From Gemmatimonadota bacterium (GTDB taxonomy: Bacteria > Gemmatimonadota > Gemmatimonadetes > Gemmatimonadales > GWC2-71-9): a stretch of DNA of 40,051 bases. Under the pieces are notes generated by a model. That model was not told where the DNA came from. It saw only the letters and a list, made by a program, of their open reading frames with translations, and made no database searches. Positions within the stretch are counted from its first letter, which is position 1; each line of letters begins with the position of its first letter. The position numbers and the translations under genes are program-made. Below, piece by piece: positions 1-9,600 of this stretch. The stretch is from positions 1 to 40,051 of the forward strand of contig QHUR01000023.1 in assembly GCA_003221995.1 (NCBI GenBank), in the 5' to 3' direction.

Positions 1-1100
1 TGATCGTCGCGAAGGGGACCTGCTACCCGCTGTTCGCCTACGAGGTCGCGCAGTCGATCGACCTCGACGCGGCGGAGCGGCGGCTGCTCGCCGCCGCGAC
101 GGAGCGACTGAGCGTCAAGCAGAAGCGCCGCGCCCCCGCCTACTTCGAGTACCGGCCGGCGCCGCTGCGGGTGACGCAGGAAGCCGAGTCGCTGGGCCTG
201 GCAGCCTACCACACCGCGCCGAGCGTGGAGCTCGTGCTCTACGACTTCGGCGCCATTTCGGTGAGTTACGCGGTGCCGGTCGCCGGACCGCTCACGGGGC
301 TGCCGGCCCTGAGCGCCGAGCTGTGGGGGAACGACCGGCTGGTCGCCGACTCCCGCCGCCACGTGGAGCGGGTGCTCGGGACCCTGGGCGACGCGGCGGT
401 CCGGCCGCGGATCGCGGACTTCGTGGAGGACTACTCGATCTTCCAGGTCGAGGCGTTCACAACGCCGTGCGAGGCCGCCGCCCTGTGGACGCACCACGCG
501 CAGACGGTCGCCCAAATCCTGCGCGCCGAACCGCGCAGCCTGTCTCAACAGGAGATCAACGACGCCACCGCCTCCCGGATCTCCTTCGGGCTGGACGACG
601 CGACGTTCATCGACACCGACGCCACGCTGCTCTTCGACCCCGAAGCGGACGATGTCCGCGCGGTGATCGAGTTCGCGAACACGCAATTGCTCGAGATGCG
701 GTTCCTGGACCAGCGGCTCGACGACGCCCTGGAGCGGGCGTACGAGACGCTGATGCGGCGCCGTGCGCGTCTCTTCGGGCTCGGCCAGTACCGCCCGGAG
801 CTCCGTCGCCTCGCGCGGCTGCAGCTCGACGGCGCGATCCTCTTCGAACAGGTGACGAACGCCCTGAAGCTCGTGGGCGAGCAGTACCTGGCACGGGTGT
901 ACTCGCTCGCGTCCCGGCGCTTCCACCTGGCGGAATGGGACGCGAGCATCACCCGCAAGCTGCAGACGATCGACGGCATCTATGCCAAGCTGGCGGACCG
1001 CGCGACCAGCCGGCGCATGGAGCTGCTGGAGTGGATCATCATCGTGCTCATCGCGCTGTCCATCATCGTGTCGCTCGGACCCGTGCTGGGGGCTCGATGA
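1..1100 (+). CDS. DUF155/RMND1-like membrane-anchored protein (5' end at or just beyond window edge)
   Basis: The frame is open from base 3. Bases 1-2 are 'tg', so an ATG or GTG could lie exactly on the window edge; the true start cannot be seen. The protein is about 366 residues, mostly soluble, with an N-terminal segment containing LYDFGAISVSY and a long helical C-terminal half. It ends in one hydrophobic segment (LLEWIIIVLIALSIIVSLGP), a layout like DUF155/RMD1/RMND1 family proteins, which carry a C-terminal membrane anchor preceded by 'LEW'. The family assignment rests on this pattern and is moderate. The bacterial function is unknown; the mitochondrial relatives are inner-membrane proteins linked to translation. 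Its stop overlaps the start of the DUF1207 gene by 4 bases (ATGA), so the two are probably co-transcribed. Confidence 0.6.
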   Translation, partial: IVAKGTCYPLFAYEVAQSIDLDAAERRLLAAATERLSVKQKRRAPAYFEYRPAPLRVTQEAESLGLAAYHTAPSVELVLYDFGAISVSYAVPVAGPLTGLPALSAELWGNDRLVADSRRHVERVLGTLGDAAVRPRIADFVEDYSIFQVEAFTTPCEAAALWTHHAQTVAQILRAEPRSLSQQEINDATASRISFGLDDATFIDTDATLLFDPEADDVRAVIEFANTQLLEMRFLDQRLDDALERAYETLMRRRARLFGLGQYRPELRRLARLQLDGAILFEQVTNALKLVGEQYLARVYSLASRRFHLAEWDASITRKLQTIDGIYAKLADRATSRRMELLEWIIIVLIALSIIVSLGPVLGAR

Positions 1101-1952
1101 CACCGGCCGGCTGCCGCGGTGTCGCTGCCCTGGTGACGTGTCTCTTGGGGCTGACGCTGGCGGCGCGAGTCGGGGCGCAGACGGCGGAGGAGCTGGAGGC
1201 TCTGCCCCCTGGCGACCTGTTCCGGCCGCTCCTCGCGGACCCCAAGCAGCCGCAGTTCTTCGCGGCTTATCTCTGGGAGAAGTCCGCGCAGACGAGCGAC
1301 CAGGTTGCGAGCGTCGGGCTGGGCGAGAACATCGGTCTCGTGCGGGGGCGGGGCGGGTGGTGGCAGGTGAGCGTCGCCGCGGGCGTCTTCTCCCAGTTCG
1401 ACATGGAGCGGCCGTCCTACGACCTGATCAACACCGACTTCATCATCGGCTTTCCGTTCACCTGGCGCCGGGGCGTCTTCTCGGGCCGGGCGCGAGTCTA
1501 TCACCAGAGCTCGCATCTGGGGGACGAGTACCTGCTCCGCGTCCATCCCGAGCGCGTGAACCTCAGCTTCGAGGCGGCGGAGCTCATCGTCGCCCGTGAC
1601 TTCGGCACTCTCAGAGGGTACGCGGGCGGCGAGTACCTGGTCAGGCACGAGCCCTCCGATCTCAAGCCTGGCGTCCTGCATGCTGGACTGGAGTGGCGCC
1701 CCGGCACTCCTCTGCTCCACCTGGGCCGACTGGGGTCGGGGCGCCTCGTGGCGGCGCTCGATGCCAAGGCACCCCAGGAACGCGAATGGGAGGTGGGATG
1801 GGGCGCGCGGGCCGGAATGGAGTTCAGTCCGGGCGCGCCGGGCATCGAGGCGAGCCGCCGCTGGAGCATCCAGATCCACGCGTATCGCGGCCCAACGCCC
1901 TACGGACAGTTCTACCTGGAGAACGTGTCGTCGATCGGGGTGGGGCTGCACT

Positions 1953-1963
<11 letters not shown>
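1097..1963 (+). CDS. DUF1207 family secreted/outer-membrane protein
   Basis: The protein has 288 residues and starts at the ATG overlapping the upstream stop. Residues 1-29 form a signal peptide (GCRGVAALVTCLLGLTLAA, then RVGAQ). The mature part begins with FRPLLADPKQPQF, matching the 'F.pLlADP' signature of DUF1207, and continues with alternating aromatic and polar strands that suggest a beta-barrel (for example GFPFTWRRGVFSGRARVY). It ends SSIGVGLHFSL, with a C-terminal aromatic-leucine as in many outer-membrane barrels. Its function is not known. The 3' end overlaps the convergent aconitase gene by 11 bases. A longer frame extends upstream inside the DUF155-like gene but has no plausible start there. 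Confidence 0.8.
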
Positions 1964-4756
<2,793 letters not shown>

Positions 4757-4757
<1 letters not shown>

Positions 4758-5134
4758 CAGTCCACGACCTTGACGTTCGTCACGAAGTATTCGGTCTCGC
4801 CGAAGCAGCGAGTCGGCAGGCCCTTGTGCTGCTCATAGGCCAGCGCCACCCGCTTGCCGAGGGCCGCGTTGACGTACGCCGCCACCGAGTCGTCCCGCAC
4901 GGTGAAGTAGAACATCTCCGGCATCGCGCCGGGGAGCGCCACCATCGCGAGCTCGCCCTCCCAGGTCTTGCAGATCCAGCCCTTCTTGGAAAACTTCTGC
5001 ACGTAGCCGGCGCGCTCGCCCTTGGCGTAGCTCCACGACAGCGCGGACCAGGTGTAGAGGGCGAGACCGAGCAGCGGCGCGATGACCAATCCGGCGATGA
5101 TGAGCTTCTGCTTCCGCGACAGAGTGAAGTTCAC
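4757..5134 (-). CDS. Small N-terminally anchored conserved hypothetical protein
   Basis: The protein has 125 residues. Residues 11-31 form one membrane helix (IIAGLVIAPLLGLALYTWSAL), followed by a short extracytoplasmic domain. The motif YAKGERAGYVQKFSKKGWICKTWEGELAM is typical of a widespread small family that databases often mislabel '6-phosphogluconate dehydrogenase'. Nothing in the sequence supports dehydrogenase activity: there is no Rossmann motif and it is far too short. Its stop overlaps the acnA start (TGATG), and it lies 13 bases after the GNAT gene, so it is probably translated from the same message. Its role is unknown. Confidence 0.8.
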
Positions 5135-5147
5135 CCGGGAAGTCTAA

Positions 5148-5651
5148 TCAAGTCGCCACCTCATAGTGCTCCGTCTTGTACGCGACGAACCCCCGTGCCT
5201 CGTAGTTGGAGAGCGCGTGCGGATGGTCGAGGGTGCACGTGTGGAGCCACACCCGGGTCGGCCGCAGGGCCCACGCGTCACGCACCGCGCACGAGAGGAG
5301 ATGCTTCCCCAGGCCCTGGCCGATCATCCCCGGCGCGAGGCCGAAGTAGGCGATCTCGACCGAGTCATCCTGCGGCACGCAGCGCAGTTCGTACCAGCCG
5401 ACGAGCGCGCGACCGCGCACGGCCACGAAGAGCGAGATCTCGGGCTGCGCGAGGTGCGCGCGAATCTCGGCGTCGCTCCAGTCCCAGCGGTCGCGCCAGT
5501 GGTACTCTGCGCCCACCGTGCGGTAGCAGTGGCGATACAGGCCGGGGGTCGGATGGGCGACCCGCTCCACGACGACGTCTGGAAAATCGCCGGAGGCCGG
5601 CCGAAACTGACCCTGCTCCCTGAGTTCGAGATAGGTCCGCGTAGCTTCCAC
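5148..5651 (-). CDS. GNAT family N-acetyltransferase
   Basis: The protein has 167 residues and starts at a GTG with GAGGG seven bases upstream. The GNAT fold is seen from the beta-4 strand SVEIAYFGLAPGMIGQGLGKHLLSCAVRDAW, which holds the acetyl-CoA pyrophosphate loop (GMIGQGLGKHL, about 109-119). The C-terminal TRVWLHTCTLDHPHALSNYEARGFVAYKTE follows. The substrate cannot be told from sequence. It is the first gene of the unit leading to acnA. Upstream, an AT-rich TAAAAT/ATTTTA stretch at 5692-5697 could serve as the -10 for this gene and for the divergent gene at 5704. Confidence 0.85.
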   Translation of the reverse strand: MEATRTYLELREQGQFRPASGDFPDVVVERVAHPTPGLYRHCYRTVGAEYHWRDRWDWSDAEIRAHLAQPEISLFVAVRGRALVGWYELRCVPQDDSVEIAYFGLAPGMIGQGLGKHLLSCAVRDAWALRPTRVWLHTCTLDHPHALSNYEARGFVAYKTEHYEVAT

Positions 5652-5703
5652 GTGCGCCCTCGTGCGGCTTGGCGTGTTGGCGTCTGGCCTCTATTTTAGC
5701 GCC

Positions 5704-6069
5704 ATGACGTTCAATCGGATGGGCACGGTCCCCCTGCCGCTGGCCCTGCACCTCGCCAGCCACACGGTGCTCGGGTTGTTCTGCTTCTTCGCTGGCGTAT
5801 TGAATCTGATCGACCCCGTCAAGATTCCGCAGGGCATCCTGTTCCTGCTCGTGTGCGGGTTCAGCTGGGGCTACGTCTTCGGAATCCTGATGGCGCGCAG
5901 GGAGGTGGTGGTGCTCGGCTACGTCGCGAGCGCCGTGTTCCTGTTGGCCGGCATCGCGGGTGCCGCGCGGTTCGGATTCGACTGGCGGCTCACCGCCCTC
6001 TTGGTCGGGATTGGCGCCTACGGCCTCATCGTGCTGAGCCTCTACCGGAAACGAATCCTCGAAGCCTAG
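5704..6069 (+). CDS. Small integral membrane protein, unknown function
   Basis: The chosen ATG gives 121 residues; a GTG 42 bases upstream in frame has no Shine-Dalgarno. At least three or four membrane segments can be seen: LALHLASHTVLGLFCFFAGVLNL, GILFLLVCGFSWGYVFGIL, VVVLGYVASAVFLLAGIAGAA and LTALLVGIGAYGLIVLSLY. A TATTTT box ends about eight bases before the ATG and no ribosome-binding site is present, which suggests a leaderless transcript. The family is not recognised, and the neighbours (GNAT and HtrA-type protease) give no functional clue. Confidence 0.7.
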   Translation: MTFNRMGTVPLPLALHLASHTVLGLFCFFAGVLNLIDPVKIPQGILFLLVCGFSWGYVFGILMARREVVVLGYVASAVFLLAGIAGAARFGFDWRLTALLVGIGAYGLIVLSLYRKRILEA

Positions 6070-6182
6070 GCGTAGAGTTGCACCCCCGCAGCAAGCCTTC
6101 GTGCCCTTAAGAGACGTCGAGGACGGGCGTCGAGGGGAACCGTAGCTGCGGGGCGGCGTTTAGCGGGGGAAAAGGAGGCGGT

Positions 6183-7232
6183 ATGCGAAATTTCTCGAGC
6201 GATGCCATCGCCCTGATCGGCGGCCCCGAGGCGGCGCGCGGCGAGCCCGCCGAGCCGGCTCCCGCGTCGCCCCCATCCGACGAGCCGCTCGACGCGTATT
6301 CGGCGGCGGTGGCGGGCGCGGTGGAGCGGGTCGGCCGCGCCGTGGTCAGCGTCGAAGTACGGCACCCCGTGCGGCGGCGTGGCCGGCCGGAGCGCGAGCT
6401 GCCCGGTCACGGGTCGGGGTTCGTCTTCACGCCCGACGGGTTCATCTTGACGAATAGCCACGTGGTCCATGGGGCTACGCACGTCGCCGTGCGCCTGCCC
6501 GATGGCCGCGAGCTGCCGGCCGACCTCATCGGTGACGACCCCGACACCGATCTCGCGGTGGTGCGCGTCGGCGGGGATCCACCCACCGCCGCGCCGCTCG
6601 GCGACTCGGCCTCCCTGCGCGTGGGTCAGCTCGTGATCGCGATCGGCAACCCGCTGGGCTTCCAGAGCACCGTCACTGCCGGGGTCGTGAGCGCGCTGGG
6701 CCGCTCCTTCCGGTCGGTGGGCGGACGGCTCATCGACGACGTCATCCAGACGGACGCGGCCTTGAACCCGGGCAACTCGGGCGGTCCGCTTGTGGACTCG
6801 CGGGGGCGCGTCATCGGAGTCAACACGGCCGTCATCCTGCCCGCCCAGGGGATCTGCTTCGCGGTGGCCATCAACACGGCGAAGTTCGTGGCCGCACAGC
6901 TGATCGCGCACGGCCGCATCCGGCGCGGCCGCATCGGCGTGGCCGGCCAGCACGTGCCCCTCTTGCGCCTCGCGGTGCGCGCGCACGGGCTCGAGGCGAA
7001 GAGCGGCGTGCTGGTCACGGGCGTCGAAGCGGGCAGCCCGGCCGAGCGGGCGGGCCTCAAGCAGGGCGACATCATCGTCGGGTTTGCCGGCCAGGTGGTA
7101 GGCGGCATCGACGATCTGCACCGGTTGCTCGCGACGGACCGCATCGGGACGCCCGCCGTCGTGGCCCTGCTGCGCGGGGCGGACAAGCTCGAGTTGTCGA
7201 TCGTGCCAGAGGACTCCCCCGCGTCCCGCTGA
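6183..7232 (+). CDS. HtrA/DegP-type trypsin-like serine protease with one PDZ domain
   Basis: The protein has 349 residues and starts at an ATG preceded by AAAGGAGGCGGT. The catalytic triad is intact: His in LTNSHVVHGA (about 92), Asp in DTDLAVVRV (about 123) and Ser in NPGNSGGPLVD (about 198). A PDZ domain covers roughly residues 255-340 (SGVLVTGVEAGSPAERAGLKQGDIIVGFAG). Unusually for DegP/HtrA there is no signal peptide or membrane anchor, only an Ala/Pro-rich N-terminus (residues 12-40). The protein may therefore be cytoplasmic or the start annotation incomplete, although no upstream in-frame start looks better. The role would be quality-control proteolysis. The quinone oxidoreductase gene follows after 24 bases. 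Confidence 0.92.
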   Translation: MRNFSSDAIALIGGPEAARGEPAEPAPASPPSDEPLDAYSAAVAGAVERVGRAVVSVEVRHPVRRRGRPERELPGHGSGFVFTPDGFILTNSHVVHGATHVAVRLPDGRELPADLIGDDPDTDLAVVRVGGDPPTAAPLGDSASLRVGQLVIAIGNPLGFQSTVTAGVVSALGRSFRSVGGRLIDDVIQTDAALNPGNSGGPLVDSRGRVIGVNTAVILPAQGICFAVAINTAKFVAAQLIAHGRIRRGRIGVAGQHVPLLRLAVRAHGLEAKSGVLVTGVEAGSPAERAGLKQGDIIVGFAGQVVGGIDDLHRLLATDRIGTPAVVALLRGADKLELSIVPEDSPASR

Positions 7233-7256
7233 GCTGGTTGTGGAGGCACACCACCG

Positions 7257-8225
7257 GTGAAAGCGATCCGAGTCGAGGCGAGCGGCGCGCCCGAGGTGCT
7301 GCGCTACGCGGACGTGCCTCAGCCCACCCCCGGGCCGGGGCAGGCGCTCGTGAAGATCGACGCGGCCGGCGTGAACTACGTCGACGTGTATCAGCGCACC
7401 GGGCTGTATCCTGTGCAGCTGCCATTGATCCTCGGTCAGGAGGCCGGGGGCACGGTCACGGCGGTGGGCCCGGGCGTGAGCGAAGTGAAGGTCGGCCACC
7501 GGGTCGCCTACGCCCACGTGCTGGGCGCTTATGCGGAGTACGCCGCCGTGCCGGCGGAGCGGCTGGTGGTGCTGCCGAACGGCGTGAGCACGAAGCAGGG
7601 CGCCGCGGCCATGCTCCAGGGGATGACCGCGCACTACCTCGCCACCACCACCTACCCGCTCAAACCCGGCGACACATGCCTCGTGCACGCGGCGGCGGGC
7701 GGCGTGGGCCTGTTGCTGTGCCAGATCGCGAAACTGCGCGGCGCACGCGTGCTCGGGACCGTCTCCACGGAAGAGAAGGCGCAGCTCGCGCGCGAGGCGG
7801 GCGCGGACGAGGTGATCCTCTACGCCCGAGAGGATTTCGAGGCGGCGGTCAAGCGCCTCACCGGCGACGCCCGTTTTCAGGTGATCTATGATTCGGTCGG
7901 CAAGACGACCTTCGCGAAGGGGCTGAGCTGCCTGGCGCCACGCGGGATGATGGTGCTGTACGGCCAGTCGAGTGGACCCGTGGGGCCGTTCGACCCGCAG
8001 GTGCTGAGCCGCAACGGGTCGCTGTTTCTCACCCGGCCGACTTTAGCGCACTACATCGCCACGCGGGACGAACTGGTGGCACGCGCCGAGGAGGTGCTGG
8101 ACTGGGTGCGGCAGGGCAAGCTCGCGCTCCGGATCGAGCACGAGTTTCCGCTGGCGGAGGCGGCGGAAGCCCACCGGCAGCTCGAAGCGCGGAAGACGAC
8201 GGGGAAGGTGCTGCTGATACCGTAA
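7257..8225 (+). CDS. NADPH:quinone oxidoreductase (zeta-crystallin-like, MDR family)
   Basis: The protein has 322 residues. The start is GTG at 7257 with GGAGG ten bases upstream. The N-terminal GroES-like domain carries AAGVNYVDVYQRTGLYP and GQEAGGTV. The nucleotide-binding Rossmann fold contains HAAAGGVGLLLCQIAK (about 142-157), the AxxGGVG motif typical of NADPH-dependent quinone reductases. There is no zinc-binding Cys/His set, as expected for zeta-crystallin/QorA proteins. The C-terminal EAAEAHRQLEARKTTGKVLLIP is the family signature. It probably reduces quinones or small enals with NADPH in the cytoplasm, and may be co-transcribed with the protease upstream. Confidence 0.92.
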   Translation: MKAIRVEASGAPEVLRYADVPQPTPGPGQALVKIDAAGVNYVDVYQRTGLYPVQLPLILGQEAGGTVTAVGPGVSEVKVGHRVAYAHVLGAYAEYAAVPAERLVVLPNGVSTKQGAAAMLQGMTAHYLATTTYPLKPGDTCLVHAAAGGVGLLLCQIAKLRGARVLGTVSTEEKAQLAREAGADEVILYAREDFEAAVKRLTGDARFQVIYDSVGKTTFAKGLSCLAPRGMMVLYGQSSGPVGPFDPQVLSRNGSLFLTRPTLAHYIATRDELVARAEEVLDWVRQGKLALRIEHEFPLAEAAEAHRQLEARKTTGKVLLIP

Positions 8226-8243
8226 CGGGGTCACCGTCGGTTC

Positions 8244-8285
8244 TGACGTCTTCCTCGTGACGCCTTTCCCGTGACGTCTTTAGCC
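8244..8285. repeat. Three tandem 14-bp repeats (TGACGTCTTTCCCG-like)
   Basis: TGACGTC or TGACGCC begins at 8244, 8258 and 8272, each followed by a pyrimidine-rich heptamer (TTCCTCG, TTTCCCG, TTTAGCC). The array fills the gap between the convergent quinone oxidoreductase and DUF1501 genes and runs into the DUF1501 stop codon. No terminator hairpin was identified here. Confidence 0.75.
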
Positions 8286-9542
8286 TCTTATCGCCCCGGG
8301 GAATCGCGTGGGGTCGGGCGTGAACCCGGGAAACACGGCCGACAGATCCGTCGCGCCGAGATGGCGGGCGAGGACCTCGCCGAACAGGTCGCGGAAGTCC
8401 GTCGTCACCGCGAGGTCGCGGCCCTCGAAGCGGCTCGCCGGGTCGAGGCCGGGCCAGCGCCCGAGCACGCGCCCCCCGTTCACCGGTCCGCCCATCACCA
8501 GCATCGCCGTGGCGTGGCCGTGGTCCGTGCCGATGTTGCCGTTCTCACGGATCGTGCGGCCGAACTCGGACATCGTGAGCACGACGACGTCGCGCAGCCT
8601 CTCCCCGAGGTCCTGGGCGAACGCCGCGAGCCCTTGACCGAGCTCGGCGAGCCGCGCGGCGAGCTGCCCCTCGCTCGCTCCCTGGTTCACGTGCGTGTCC
8701 CACCCTGTGACGTCCGCGAAAGCCAGCTGTAAGCCCAGGTTCGCCTTAATGAGCTGCGCGATTTGCTGCAGCGAGCGCCCCAGCCGGCCGCGCGGATAGT
8801 CCGCGTCGTGGTCGGGCCGATACTGCGCTGGGTTCGCCTGCTGCAGCAGCTGTACGGCCTCGAAGGCCTCCTGCGAGGACGACGACAGCAGGCCCGTCGC
8901 CGAGCCGGCGTACAGCTCCTCGAAGGCGCGGGTGAGGCGGTCGCGCGCCGCTTCTTGGGGCGCGCGCAGCCCGAACGCCTGCAGGTCGTCGATCGCGAGC
9001 GACGGAGCCGACCCCGCGAGGATGCGGGGGAGCTGAGGTCCGAAGGCGACCGCGCGGAAGGGCGTGTCGTCGTGCTCCCGATCGTGCTGGCAGTAGCGGT
9101 TGAGCCAGCCGTCCGTGGTGGACTTCGCGCCCGGCGTGCCCGACTCCATGTAGTCCTGCGCGTCGAAGTGGCTGCGCGTGGAGTCGGGCGAGCCTACGGC
9201 GTGGATCACGCCGAGGCTCTTGTTGTCCCACAGGGGCTTGAGCGCGGCGAGCCGCGGGTGCAGGCCGAAGTGTCCGTCCAGATCGACCACCTCGCTCGCC
9301 GGCACGGCGATGCGGGGCCGTTCCCGGTAATAGAGCGACTCACCGTGCGGCACGACCATGTTGAGGCCATCCACGGCGCCGCGCTGGAAGAGGCAGACGA
9401 GAATCGGGCGGTCGGAGGCGGCAAGGGGCGGTAAGGGGTGGTAAGAGGCAAACGCGGCCCGCGCGAGGAACAGCGGGTCGAGACCCAAACTGACCAACGC
9501 TAGACCTCCCGATTTCACGAAGACGCGTCTCGAAACCGACAT
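8280..9542 (-). CDS. DUF1501 domain protein with Tat signal
   Basis: The protein has 420 residues. The N-terminus SVSRRVFVKSGGLALVSLGL is a twin-arginine signal (SRRVFVK), so the protein is probably exported folded. The body shows DUF1501 motifs: RPILVCLFQRGAVDGLNMVVPHGE, the THVNQGASEG region and VVLTMSEFGRTIRENGNIGTDHGHATAM, an alkaline-phosphatase-superfamily-like metal-binding region. It almost always pairs with a DUF1800 gene, as here, 54 bases downstream of it. The function of the pair is unknown, and cell-surface or planctomycete-type sulfatase-like roles have only been guessed. GGGAGG precedes the ATG. Codons just after the Tat signal (ASYHPLPPLAAS) and the last codons (GAIRG) are made of the local 10-bp repeat. 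Confidence 0.93.
   Translation of the reverse strand: MSVSRRVFVKSGGLALVSLGLDPLFLARAAFASYHPLPPLAASDRPILVCLFQRGAVDGLNMVVPHGESLYYRERPRIAVPASEVVDLDGHFGLHPRLAALKPLWDNKSLGVIHAVGSPDSTRSHFDAQDYMESGTPGAKSTTDGWLNRYCQHDREHDDTPFRAVAFGPQLPRILAGSAPSLAIDDLQAFGLRAPQEAARDRLTRAFEELYAGSATGLLSSSSQEAFEAVQLLQQANPAQYRPDHDADYPRGRLGRSLQQIAQLIKANLGLQLAFADVTGWDTHVNQGASEGQLAARLAELGQGLAAFAQDLGERLRDVVVLTMSEFGRTIRENGNIGTDHGHATAMLVMGGPVNGGRVLGRWPGLDPASRFEGRDLAVTTDFRDLFGEVLARHLGATDLSAVFPGFTPDPTRFPGAIRG
9411..9450 (-). repeat. 10-bp tandem repeat, TACCGCCCCT type, inverted copy inside DUF1501 gene
   Basis: Read on the minus strand, decamers TACCACCCCT, TACCGCCCCT and TGCCGCCTCC run in phase. They encode SYHPLPPLA just after the Tat signal. 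They are in the opposite orientation to the array at 9561-9600; over 22 bases the two arrays match as an inverted repeat at about 19 positions. Confidence 0.75.
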
Positions 9543-9560
9543 CGGTGTTTCCTCCCAGGC

Positions 9561-9600
9561 TACCGCCTCTTACCGCCTCCTACCGCCCCCTACCGCCTAT
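9561..9600 (+). repeat. Four tandem 10-bp repeats (TACCGCCNNN)
   Basis: The units TACCGCCTCT, TACCGCCTCC, TACCGCCCCC and TACCGCCTAT follow one another without gaps. They occupy the gap between DUF1800 and DUF1501, and the last unit supplies the DUF1800 stop codon. Related single copies occur at 8283-8297 (GCCTCTTATCGCCCC) and perhaps 16297-16312. Confidence 0.85.

Noticed and set aside
6083-6153. CCCCGCAGC / GCTGCGGGG inverted repeat upstream of the HtrA-type gene
   Set aside because: The 50-base loop and GC-rich background make chance likely; no terminator or operator features.
6066-7688. 540-codon minus-strand frame opposite the HtrA-type protease
   Set aside because: Shadow of two well-supported plus-strand genes; no domain motif.
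8244-9600. CRISPR array
   Set aside because: Units are 7-14 bp, contiguous without spacers, and no cas genes are present.
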